A stretch of 64,000 nt of DNA, taken from assembly GCA_933207985.1 (NCBI GenBank), contig OW240913.1:262604783-262668782 (forward strand), given 5' to 3'. Below, piece by piece: positions 30,950 through 40,926 of the stretch; positions within the stretch are counted from its first letter, which is position 1; every line of letters starts with the position of its first letter. The position numbers and the translations under genes were made by a program. This DNA comes from Pelobates cultripes (taxonomy: Eukaryota > Chordata > Amphibia > Anura > Pelobatidae). The notes beneath the pieces are model-generated. The model had not been told where the DNA came from. It searched no databases and saw only the letters and a list, made by a program, of their open reading frames with translations.

Positions 30950-33457
30950 TGTCATGGTTCTGATCAGGTCAGTTAAGAGACTAATACCAGGGTTAAGTTT
31001 AGGGTCTTTAATGGAATAGTTAGCCATGTTTTAAACTTGAAATAATAAGTGAAGCAAAACTTAAAGGAAATAAAGACAAAAGGGATAAAGCAGTACCTAT
31101 AAACGAGATTACAGGTAAGTAGTAATGAGGGTTATAGAGAAGTAGATAGAAGTACACGGAATTATAGGCAAATAACAGGATATAAAGAAATAGATAAAAG
31201 TTAAACCTTTAAACAGAATTATAGGTAACAGGATATAAAGAAATAAATAAAAGTAAAACCTATAAACGGAATTATAGGTTTGGAGATAGAAGGAGAACCT
31301 ATAAGTGGAACTATAGGCTAGGAGGAAGGAGACCCTATGAGCGGAACTATAGGTATAAGGAAAGGACAGAATTAAGAGTTTAAGCAATATGCAAAAATAG
31401 AACAGAAAAAGTGTGAATGGGCAGTGAGATCCATCCACAAAACGATGCCGCCACTACAAGTAATAATATATTAAATAACAGGAAAATTCAAAAGTCCTGT
31501 ATAATAAGTGAGGTTAAATTCCAGTGCAGGACCTTTCCCAAACATAGACAATACTATATAGAATAAAGTTATGGTCCGCACTCAGGGATAAAAACCTGTA
31601 ATCCACAGACATAATAGATTTCTATGCGAATAAATGAGTGAATGAATATGTTGCAAAAATTCACATTTATTGATAATTAGTGCAAAATATGCTATATATG
31701 GCAGAAAGTGTAAAATGGCAGTCCTCATACAATATGAAGGTAGGCATGGCATCATGCAAACAGCATGCAATTAATTGAAATGTTAATCATACACCAAGTG
31801 TCCAGGCAAAAATTAAACAGATTTGCAAAAATATTGGATAAGATGAAAACGTGTCAAAATGATAGCAATACCTGCTGCTGCCAGATGAGAGAGAGACCAC
31901 CCCCACCGCTACCCAAAAAGAGGTAAGGTGAATACCCTGGATGCGTTTTGCACCCCCCTGGTGCTTTCTCAACATAACCAAACATAGAAAACTCTGGAGA
32001 TATATAGAAGAAGTCCACTGAAAGCGAGGCTTCTGATAGATCAGACCACATACACCTGTGTACGATAAAGAATGTGTGGATTTAGAACCCTTAGTATGAC
32101 GGAAAATACTTAGTTAAGGTAAACTCTTTCTTAAAGGTATAGTTTTAAAGATCTTTGTTACAGAATGCGACAAAGTAAGGCTCCTGACAAATCAAACCAC
32201 ATACATCTGTGTATAGTAAGGAATGTGTGGACTTAAAAACCTTAATATGCTGAAAATTTGTTTTTATAAAGCCTTAAAGCAATCCCTTCTATATTATTAA
32301 TGGTATATATACCACACAAATAATATGACGTATGAAAGGAAGTTCCACATTTAATTAAGAGTCTCCAGAATTGACTGTGTTGTAAAGTGAATAAATGCCT
32401 TTACCAAAAAGTGAAAACTATAAAGATGCCTGAATACTTGGAGTATGATTAACATTTCAATTAATTGCATGCTGTTTACATAATACCATGCCTGCTTTGA
32501 TATTCGTCATGTATAAGGACTGCCATGATACATTTTCTGCCATATTTTGTTTTTTGCACTAATTATCAATAAATGTGATTTTTTGCAACATATTCATTTC
32601 CTTATATATTCGCATAGAAATCTATTTTTTCTGTGGATTACAGGGGTTTATACCTGAGTGCGGACCATAGCTTTATATAGACAATATTCCCCAGAGGTTC
32701 CCAAGAGGTTACTGGCAAACATAATATAATAAGATATATAATGAATTCAGGTTAAAGTAGATGTTTAGTTATTCAGAGTCTTTTGGTTGGAAGCAGTAAT
32801 GCAGTCATCAGATAATTGCACCAGGGTTATTTAGGACAAATGCTAACAATTAGGAAAGTCAATATTATCCAGGTAGGTTGTGTTGAATTTGGTTAAGTGT
32901 CCAGTAGAACAAAAGCAATAAGGTACATTGGTAATAAAGTCCAGTAAGAAATAAAGCAGGTTGATATTGGAAATCAGGATTTGTTACCAAACAGTAGTAT
33001 ATAATCTGTAAGCTTACGAAATAAAAAAGGGAAGTAATCTTTGAATCAAAAACTGTCTGGTCTGATTGCTTTCTCCGAGCAGCACGTAATAAAATTTGGT
33101 TTCCACCTAAACATATCTATCCATTTCACCTCGTTTCTTAGAAAAGAGCAGTCTGGAAACAAGCAGGTTGGTTGAATAAATCAAGATGGTTCAAGGTATT
33201 TGGAGTTGAGCAGATTCCTCAGAATGAGTCAGGATCAGAGGTCATGTCATGTCCAGAACCACAACTTCAATCAATGTAAAGGCAGTTTCCTTTAGCAAGG
33301 TGTGGCCTCTTACAGCATGAGTAATCAGTCCAGGCAGGTGAGGATGAGAGTTCAGACATAGTGGTTAGGAAGGCCACTAGTGGCAAAATATAGTTACTGC
33401 AGACATAGACCTGAATGAAAGGAATGAAATACCAAAATTAAGGTTTGGATACTAACA
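30950..33457. mobile_element. Probable solo LTR inserted in a minisatellite
   Basis: The stretch starts TGTCATGG and ends ACTAACA, with GACAC on both sides (30945-30949 and 33458-33462), consistent with a 5-bp target duplication. GACAC is common in the surrounding repeat, so that match is weak. It interrupts a minisatellite that continues on both sides. It contains AATAAA near 33088, diverged tandem units ending ATTATAGGT (about 31090-31360), and a nested long-inverted-repeat element. No gag or pol is present. Confidence 0.5.
31563..32678. mobile_element. DNA element with about 230-bp terminal inverted repeats
   Basis: The left arm (31563-31792) and right arm (32443-32678) are reverse complements with modest divergence; examples are TATGGTCCGCACTCAGG against CCTGAGTGCGGACCATA and TGCACTAATTATCAATAAAT against its complement. 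TAGACAATA occurs just outside both ends (about 31545-31553 and 32676-32684), a possible 9-bp target duplication. Long inverted arms with 9-bp duplications are typical of Mutator-like elements. There is no transposase. The loop carries a 75-bp direct repeat (about 32035-32110 and 32195-32265). Confidence 0.65.
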
Positions 33458-33760
33458 GACACACAGAAGGGCCGGGGGCACAATGAGATACACAAAGGGG
33501 CTAGGGGGACCAAGAGACACATAGAGGATTAGGAGGACACACAGAGGAGTTTTGGACAAAAACGCAGAGTGGATAGGTGGACAAAAAGGCACATACAGGG
33601 CTGAAGGAAAAAAAAACACCAAAGGCGCTGGCATGACAAAGAGAAACAGAGTGGAATGGAACACAGAGGAGTTGGGGACAATGACACAGACTGGCGGGGG
33701 GGCAAAAAGGCATACAGATTACAGAAGGCCTGGGGGCTAGAGACACACAAAGGGATATGT
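33458..33760. repeat. GACA-rich minisatellite, right part (copy 1)
   Basis: Degenerate units near 30 bp such as GGGGGACCAAGAGACACATAGAGG repeat about ten times (unit shown in part). Open frames on both strands are by-products of the repeat. The copy in the duplicated segment lies at 49851-50153. Confidence 0.85.
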
Positions 33761-34422
33761 TACCATACATGTTTGATATGTTTACCATACATACAGAGAT
33801 ATGAGACCTTCGGTTGTGGTGTGTCGAAACCATTGTATTGGTAGGCCTATAAATAAAGACAGCCTACCTAAACAGGTCATTTATTAAAAAGGGGGAGGCA
33901 AGCCATTTAAATAAGTGCCCTTATATAAGTTATCTGTTAAAGAAAATACATTTCTAAAGAATGTTCCATCCCTAGATTTGTAGGCTGCTGCATTGGTCAG
34001 TATCATCTGATACACAATATAAATCTTATAATATATAATAATAATATAATAAGTTTTTTTTTTAAATATATATGTTCATTGGTGGCTTTTATTTTTTGCT
34101 TGTAAATGTCAATTCAACCAGCAGTCAATTGCCCAGCATGAAAAAAAAGAGACCACAATATACCGTGTTTAGAGTAAAGCTCAGAAATATAAAATGTCAC
34201 CTTGCATATTGTTATTTGGAGATATTTTTTTATTCATATTTTTGCAAATTATGAGATAGCATGGTTCAGGTATGGATGCAGATGAGGACGTATTATGATG
34301 ATTTGAATTTTTATTTTTTACTGCATAAAGAGCAATCCAAAGCAGAAAGCAGCATTAACTCCTTCATACACAAACTCAAACTGACTGGCTGATAAATTAA
34401 GCTATAATTCATGTAATTTGTC

Positions 34423-34813
34423 TTAGAGGGGAACTGTCACTTCCCATGAATTTTAATATTCTGATTACTTATCCCTATATGCAATATGTATTTGTGAGGT
34501 GTAAAACATAAATGTAATTGTAGAAACCCACACCCCTTTCCCCTGTAACTGTTCACCTCCATCTTAGCTCCCTGTCAGTCATTGTTGATCATTTTGTCCT
34601 TTGCACCTGGTAACATAGGGAAAGCACACCGTGAAGAGCAATGTCTGCTCCCCTAACTGTGCCTGTACTGAACTCGAAATGATACATTCACAAATACATT
34701 TAAAAGGAAATTAAGTATATAATGAAACAAGTTAACACACGCTAAAGGAGATTTTCAATGTGTTGAATTTCAGAGTCAATGTAATTTCAGATAAATGACG
34801 GTTCCCCTTTAAC
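34423..34813. mobile_element. T2-like MITE in copy 1
   Basis: The left end, GAGGGGAACTGTCACTTCC, is an inverted match to the right end, GACGGTTCCCCTTTAA. The related copy near 50816-51014 has lost 193 bp of the interior and right part, from between GCAC and GGTTCC. Confidence 0.6.
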
Positions 34814-35104
34814 TTGCCATAGAAAATGGGTTCTAAGGGTAAAATGCGTGACAAAAGACAGATTAGCCACAATGCAAGCTTAACTTCTGTCCTGAACCCC
34901 TGCCAATATGAAGCTATTGTATGCCGTATGTCTCCTGAGGCTGTACATTATTGTAAATCAACATGGTTTTAAAACTGGCAAATCATCATGTGATTTGTAG
35001 TTCTACTAAAGCCACATGGTCAACATTTTGCTGTCCCCTGCAGTAAATCAACGATGGAGCGCTCAATTTTACCCTACTCTAACGTGTGCATCTATGCATT
35101 ATAT

Positions 35105-36633
35105 GTATATAATTTTTTTTTAAATTCTTGATTTTATACGGGTGGTACAATACAATTGAGAAAAGCAAAAAGACACATGTGATGAACATTTCAAATATAC
35201 ATGGATTTATAGCGTGTAGTTGAGAAGTGACCCATTTTTCATTTTTATATATCTAGATTTTAGCTATTTCGGCATAGGAGTAAGAGGCTAATAGGACTCT
35301 TAGGTCATATGTCTCCATCAGCAATTTATCTATGGTATGAGCTTTAAGTGTCAGGGCAGATGTAGAGGAGGACTCCTATGTGTATGACTGTAAACCCCTA
35401 ACCTATGGGGCAACGGGAGGGGGGGAGGAATGAGACTTAGCGATCTTACAAATACGTATCATCTCGTATATATGGGATCAATATCTGTCTGCTAGACCTA
35501 GACTTTATTTGGCAAGGTGTGATATTCCTCCTAGAGGCATTAATGTTAAGCAGAAGGAATAACAAAAAATTGAGAAAGCAGAATGAAAAATAAATGAAAA
35601 ACAAAGACTGGATTCCAGTACACATTCAGGTTACTGATTCTCCTAGGCATGAAAGGGTTGACTCTGGAGACATCCCAGGTATGGCTTGTGCCGGGTGTGT
35701 TGGCCTGCTCCTGCAGGTTTAGTGCTTGGAGGAAGGCCGGTCCTTCTGAGGGTCCTAGGACTTTGAAATATTTCAGTTTTGGATGACCGTCAGAGCTCTG
35801 GGGAAGGAACACTAGTAAGGGAGTCCAGCAGCTTGTAGGGTTTTTGTTATTAGATTCATGCATTTTCGCCACAGTAAACTGGCTCTGCTTAATTCCTGGA
35901 AGAACGTGAGTGTTTGCGATTCATATTGTAGTGGAGTCTTTCCCTTCAGAGCACTGAGGAGCCTTTGCTTTTCAGCAAGGGCTTGGCAACACAGGATAAT
36001 GTTGCAGGGAGCCTTATTCGATGCTTGTGAGGATTTGGCTATTCGGTATACTCCATCGAAGGCAAATTGTTTTGCCTTTTTTGCAGGTAAGACAGAGGAG
36101 GCTAGGCGTCTGACGAAGTGGGGGAGTTCCTCGGGTGGGAGTGAGTTCACCACTCCACGGATCTTAATATTTCTATTCCGCTCTCTGTAATCCAACTGTG
36201 CCATCTGGATACCTTGGTGTGATTGCGCATTTTGAAGTAGTTGCACTGTCTCACTCATGGAAGTCAGTCCAAGCTTCAGAATGTGGAGGTCTGCCTCAGT
36301 TGCTTGGACCCTGTTTGTTACTGTTTGCACCTCTGTTTGTACATCCCTTATCTCAGCCCAGAACATTTGCTTGATGTATACTAGCAGGTTATATATGTCC
36401 TGCTTGGTGGATGGTGCGTTACCACCAGCTATTGCCGGGGCCTCCAGCATGGAGAGCATCTCTGCAGGTGGGTCGCTTGCGGTTTCAGGGCTTGGTGGTG
36501 TTGCCCCTCTAATAAAGGGCATCCGCTGATTCGGTATCATCTGCCTGACTTGTTGGAGGTAGTTGCGCACCGTTTTCTGCAGTGTTAGGGGAGATTATGC
36601 TAACGTGTAGCCCCTCCCCTCCCCCCCCACCCC
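35105..36633 (-). mobile_element. ORF1-only L1-like retrotransposon, copy 2a
   Basis: The element is bounded by GCATTATAT at 35096-35104 and 36634-36642. On the minus strand it holds a 5' untranslated part, ORF1, about 440 bp of 3' sequence and an A-rich tail (plus strand TTTTTTTTTT at 35113-35122). No ORF2 is visible. Compared with the duplicate at 51304-55072 it lacks 227 bp that include the beginning of ORF1. Confidence 0.85.
35546..36570 (-). pseudogene. L1-like ORF1, deleted N-terminus and a frameshift
   Basis: The frame from 36570 to 35812 encodes a coiled coil (for example VTNRVQATEADLHILKLG) and an RRM-like domain starting RNRNIKIRGVVNSLPPEEL, then loses the frame near 35812-35830; the next frame carries the C-terminal domain (KLKYFKVLGPSEGPAFLQAL) to about 35650. 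The start is altered because 227 bp of the 5' part are missing, joining untranslated sequence to ORF1. This is a dead copy of an RNA-binding LINE protein. Confidence 0.8.
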
Positions 36634-36642
36634 GCATTATAT

Positions 36643-37682
36643 TTAATGATTTATTTTTTTTTAAAATGTATTTAATTTAATGACAGGATAATTTTGGATA
36701 ATTTTGCTTTAGGATATATCCATACATAAATGAAGTCAGCATTTATATGTGAACATATTTACTTTGGCTTTGTTTGAGGAGACAGGTGCAGCACTGTGGT
36801 CATCTAAAGTTGAATATATTCTTCAGAGAAAGAACATCTCTGTCCCTTAGTAAACAACTGAACTATAGTCAAGATTTTGTCATGTAGAAAACTGAGCAAC
36901 GTGACTGGTAACTAAATGTGGACAAGTGCATAGAATAAATACATGCTCATATGTTGTGTGTAATTTGATTTAAAAAAAATAGTTTCCATAGAGTCCTTCA
37001 TGCTTCTGTGGCTAACTGACACAATCCAATTAACCACAATAATTAAAACCACTATAAAGAACATTTATATTTCATTTGGCAGACTATAATGCATTCCATC
37101 ATTCACCTAAATACATATAATCATGTTAACAAGCGTATTTCTAGTAAGGGCTGCCTTCACAAAACCACTCCTTCTTTTCGAACACTATATTATTGTATAT
37201 GCTATTATGTTGGTTCTTGATGAAGCCCAGGCAGGTGGAAACGCGTTGGACACATTATGTTATTGCTGTATTCTTTATTTTAATATGTATGTTACCATAT
37301 ATACCTATCTTGTTGGAGTCCATATCTCTAATGGAGCCAAGTTGATGGAGCTGTGGGCACAAGCCCTCAAACCTAGGGGGAGGCACCTTTAATGTGCTGA
37401 TTACTAACATATCTTGTAAGTGCAATTGTATAGCAGTGCCAATGTTCTAACTATACTACACTTTATTTGTCTTTTTTGTTTTAAATCACAGCTGTATATA
37501 GTTGATATAGATTTTTGGTGAGGAGACTACTGGGGAGTCTCATGAAGAAGCTGCTACAGAATCCTACACACCAGGATACACTATTAGTTAAGTGTTATCC
37601 TATTGCTGGTGGGTAATAGTATATGTTTTATTTTTTTCACAGAACATAAAAAAACAATATATATATGTATATATATATATAT
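36643..37682. other. Intronic sequence with a GAAACGCGT repeat word
   Basis: No gene. The words GATGAAGCCCAGGCAGGTGG and GAAACGCGTTGG near 37219-37250 belong to a widespread type of amphibian interspersed repeat that I recognise only by this motif. An (AT)n run precedes the LTR at 37683. The same sequence is at 55082-56136. Confidence 0.5.
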
Positions 37683-38433
37683 TGTGATAAAGTGAAGACA
37701 GTTAGGCCTATAACATTTAACCCCAGGGGGAGTACGTGTAGTATGTGTTGTAGGCAACACAAACCAACATTTGGTTATGGGCCCCTGGGGTGGAGCATTT
37801 GGAGAGCATGGTGGGCCAATGCTCCACTCCTCAGTTTATACACAACTAGGAGAAATATGGTCCAGGCCAGAGTTTTTTGGAACTGTCTCCAACCCACTGC
37901 TCAGCTGCAGATAATCAGCTGTAGCAGTGGGACTAAGCCCCTCCCTGCTAGGTAGGTAAAGGGGGATTGCTGGCTTCCTCCCTCCAGTGAGAGAGTCAAG
38001 GAGACTGAGCACTGAGAGTGCAAAAGAAAAGCAGTCAAGGCTGGCTTGGAGCACTGGGTGAGCAGAAGGAAGCAGTCAAGGCTTGCTTGGAGCACTGGCA
38101 GTGCAGAAAGGAAAGCAGTTAAGGCTGGCTTGGAGCACTGGGAGTGTAGAAAGGAAAGCAACAGGCTGACTAAGCACTGTAATGCAGAGAGCTGACAAAG
38201 ACACTAGGTTGGGGAAAACAATATTGTTTTGTTCTAGTTTAGCCCCTGAGAGATAGGGAACCTGATGTTAGTAAGTGCTCAGACGAGCTAGGTTTTTGTT
38301 TATAGGGATTTGTGTTATATTTATATTTTCATTTGCTGCTGTCTCCTGTGTGGACTTACAAATAAAGTGCCTGGATTATATGAAAATAAAAGGACTGTGC
38401 CTGTTGTTTACCCTAGAGGACCGTGCTATCACA
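37683..38433 (+). mobile_element. Solo gypsy-type LTR, copy 1
   Basis: The repeat begins TGTGATA and ends TATCACA, perfect 7-bp inverted tips, and has AATAAA at 38361-38366. The inside shares the GCCCCTGGGGTGGAGCA block with the LTR at 2021-3312. Four tandem units of about 42 bp, each with GGAGCACTGG, lie at about 38007-38163 (three units in the other copy). It stands in an AT dinucleotide run, so a target duplication cannot be defined. There is no internal sequence, so this is a solo LTR. Confidence 0.85.
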
Positions 38434-38978
38434 ATGTATATATAAAAAAACATTTTTTAACAAAAATTACGGTATTTAAATATATTAATTAGAAAATTAG
38501 ACATGTGTTGTTGTGTTTTTTCAATTTAAGGTCCTCCTCTTTTATATATATATTCGAAAAAGTGAAAAAAGCTATAAAACATATTTGTAATACGGCACAG
38601 AGAGCGTCTATGCAGTGCAACCACTCCTCTTTTGAAATTATCACTGCTGAAGAGCTCAGCTCAATCCAGTGTTAGAAAAGCATACTGGACCTACATCACA
38701 TTTATCCAATTGCAATGCTTTGTCTGTCAGATACTTCTCATAGAGAAGCAGTTAATCCAATTCATCTCCATGAGAAGCATTAACAGCATTTGAAGTCAAT
38801 GACACAAAATGTGTAATGTGTGTAATGACACAAAATATGAAAATGTTTAATTTTTCAAAATTCTGCAGAAGGAAGTGCATCCAATTAGTGACAGTCCGAC
38901 AACCACTAGAGGCATAGTTTAGCCAAAATGTAAACATTGCTGTTTCTCTGAGGTTGTAATGTTTCAAATTGTAAGGTG
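38434..38978. other. Intronic sequence, copy 1
   Basis: No gene is recognised. AT-rich sequence with MITE-like interior words. It ends at GTAAGGTGA, where the L1 begins; the other copy continues from here into ATGAATTTTGATGC. Confidence 0.6.
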
Positions 38979-39098
38979 AGGGGGCGTGTCCTGAACGCGG
39001 ACCTGAGCAGACGCATGTAATCAGAGCTCCGTGCCGCGACAGCTAAAAAGGAGCAATTAAAGCCCGAAAAATATACTTGGGACCAGCCCGGACCCATA

Positions 39099-40052
39099 AT
39101 GTCTCACCCCAAAGGCAAACGAGCAGGAGACAAGGGAGAAAAATCGAATTTCTTCGCCTCCAGGACGGGACAGGGGAAAACTCCACAGCAGTCCGAGCAG
39201 GCCCAAGATGGCGCAGGTGAGGAGCATGATGCAGACTCCCAGCAAGGGGAAATTGACAACCCGCTGACACACAGCTCCCTAAGGAAACTGCTGGACGAAA
39301 TGTCAGACAAAATAGTGGGAAAAATGGACAGTGCTATGACAGCCCTAAGAAAAGAACTTCAAGATATAGGCCAGCGCACAGCGCGGACGGAGGAACAAAT
39401 CACAGAAATGGCAGAAGCCCACAACGCACTTGCAGAAACCGTTGACGGCCTGACCGCACGACTAAATGACCAAGATCTTAAGATAGCAGATATGGAAGAC
39501 AGGGCACGCCGCAACAACCTCCGCATAAGGGGGATACCAGAAACGGTTAAAAATGAAGACCTCAACGCCCATGTCACGGGCCTACTAAAAGCACTTGCTC
39601 CAGATTTACCAATTGACCTGCTCCTGCTAGACAGGATTCACAGGACCGCCAGACCGAAATTCTTAACCCCAGATACGCCGAGAGATACCTTACTCAGAAT
39701 GCATTATTTCCACGCTAAAGAAGTTATCTTGAATGCAAACAGAAAGCGGAAGGAAATGCCTGCACAATACAGAGGTACAACCATTTACTCAGACATATCC
39801 TCATACACCTTAAAGAGACGGCGCGACTTCAGGGATATAACCATTCTGCTCCGAGACAACCATCTCCCATACCGATGGGGATTCCCCACCAAGCTCCTGG
39901 TGATGCGGGACGGGAGGACCACAACGATAGGATCCCCGGAGGAAGGCCACCGTATCCTAAGGGACTGGAACATTGCATCCACACAGATGGCTGAGCAAGG
40001 AAGAAGCGGCAACAGAGCCTCACCGGACTGGAAGAAGGCGAAGCGGAGATGA
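39099..40052 (+). CDS. L1-like ORF1 protein (RNA-binding chaperone)
   Basis: The 317-residue product begins MSHPKGKRAGDK with a basic, disordered N-terminus. A heptad-rich coiled coil spans about residues 60-135 (LRKLLDEMSDKIVGKMDSAM and IADMEDRA). The RRM-like domain starts at RRNNLRIRGIPE (137-148) and the C-terminal domain includes YSDISSYTLKRRRDF and KLLVMRDG. This is the transposase_22/L1 ORF1 layout; such proteins trimerise and coat L1 RNA. No stop or shift is present. ORF1 is 874 bp upstream of ORF2. Confidence 0.92.
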   Translation: MSHPKGKRAGDKGEKSNFFASRTGQGKTPQQSEQAQDGAGEEHDADSQQGEIDNPLTHSSLRKLLDEMSDKIVGKMDSAMTALRKELQDIGQRTARTEEQITEMAEAHNALAETVDGLTARLNDQDLKIADMEDRARRNNLRIRGIPETVKNEDLNAHVTGLLKALAPDLPIDLLLLDRIHRTARPKFLTPDTPRDTLLRMHYFHAKEVILNANRKRKEMPAQYRGTTIYSDISSYTLKRRRDFRDITILLRDNHLPYRWGFPTKLLVMRDGRTTTIGSPEEGHRILRDWNIASTQMAEQGRSGNRASPDWKKAKRR

Positions 40053-40926
40053 AACATATAAGACTGTGTGCAGGCCTTACGGCACCACAGGGTGATGGAC
40101 TATCAACCCCAGGGGCAGGGTAACGTACAATGATACACCAACTACACTGAGCAATTGCAATGCTCACGATAGGGCATAGTAATAGGTGGGGGGCCTCGCT
40201 TTATTATACGAGCTGGGGTCCCACAAAAACACTACCCACATAATATCTATACAAAAAAAAAAAAACCCCGCCATCACTCACATAGAAGCGAGTATCTCCA
40301 GCTAGACTCACTCACCCAAAGACAAATAGATTGCCGGTGGGGCAGCCGCATGCCAACCTTCACCCACACCTAGCTTAAATGAAAAAAGAGAAAAAAAAAA
40401 AAATATAAGTAGATCATCACTACACAAGCATAGACAATACTGCAGCTCGACCAGCAGGGCTAAGAATACTAGTTGGGACATCCCAACATACACATAAGTA
40501 ATAGCTGTAAAGGGAGAAAGCTCCCATAGGATGTGAGGCCTTCCGCCTCTACCCCCAAGGCACGACAACGCAGTGCCACGCCAAATTTATGGCACGTATA
40601 TTCCTTAGGAATACCCCTGTAAATACTTTTGTTGATGTTAATGTTTTGTTATATGTTGCTCTATGTATTGCATGTACCTCACCAGCCCAACGCTTTACCC
40701 ACGAGGCGGGGAAAGGGTTAGTGGGTGACTCGACCCCAGCCACCAAAGAAATATCCCAAATACCTAATGACAACCGGTACTCAGATTGTTCCGCAGGCCA
40801 TGCTGGCACAATAATGAACATACAGAGGGACTCACTGCTCCGCTCGATAGAGCTGGGGAGGGCAGCGACCCCCACATACATTGACCAATTCCATAGGTAT
40901 GAGAGACACCAACCTCACAGACCACC

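Larger units (their letters stand above)
33151..38978 (+). repeat. Large duplicated segment, copy 1
   Basis: The segment is nearly the same as 49544-57421, base by base, apart from scattered substitutions and four larger differences: 34607-34799 is absent from copy 2; a 2,002-bp hAT element is present only in copy 2; 227 bp (54720-54946) are present only in copy 2; and an L1 begins at the end of copy 1. The start matches the first base after the 100-N gap. It is probably an allelic copy of the later segment. Confidence 0.95.

Noticed and set aside
30950..33457. CRISPR-like array because of regular repeated words
   Set aside because: Units are diverged, spacers are not unique and uniform, and the context is vertebrate; this is minisatellite sequence in an LTR-like insertion.
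33501..33833. Open frames repeated exactly at 49894-50226
   Set aside because: They lie in the GACA-rich minisatellite, and their apparent conservation is only because the whole segment is duplicated.
37219..37250. GAAACGCGT palindromic word as a regulatory site
   Set aside because: It belongs to an interspersed repeat seen in both duplicate copies; nothing links it to regulation.
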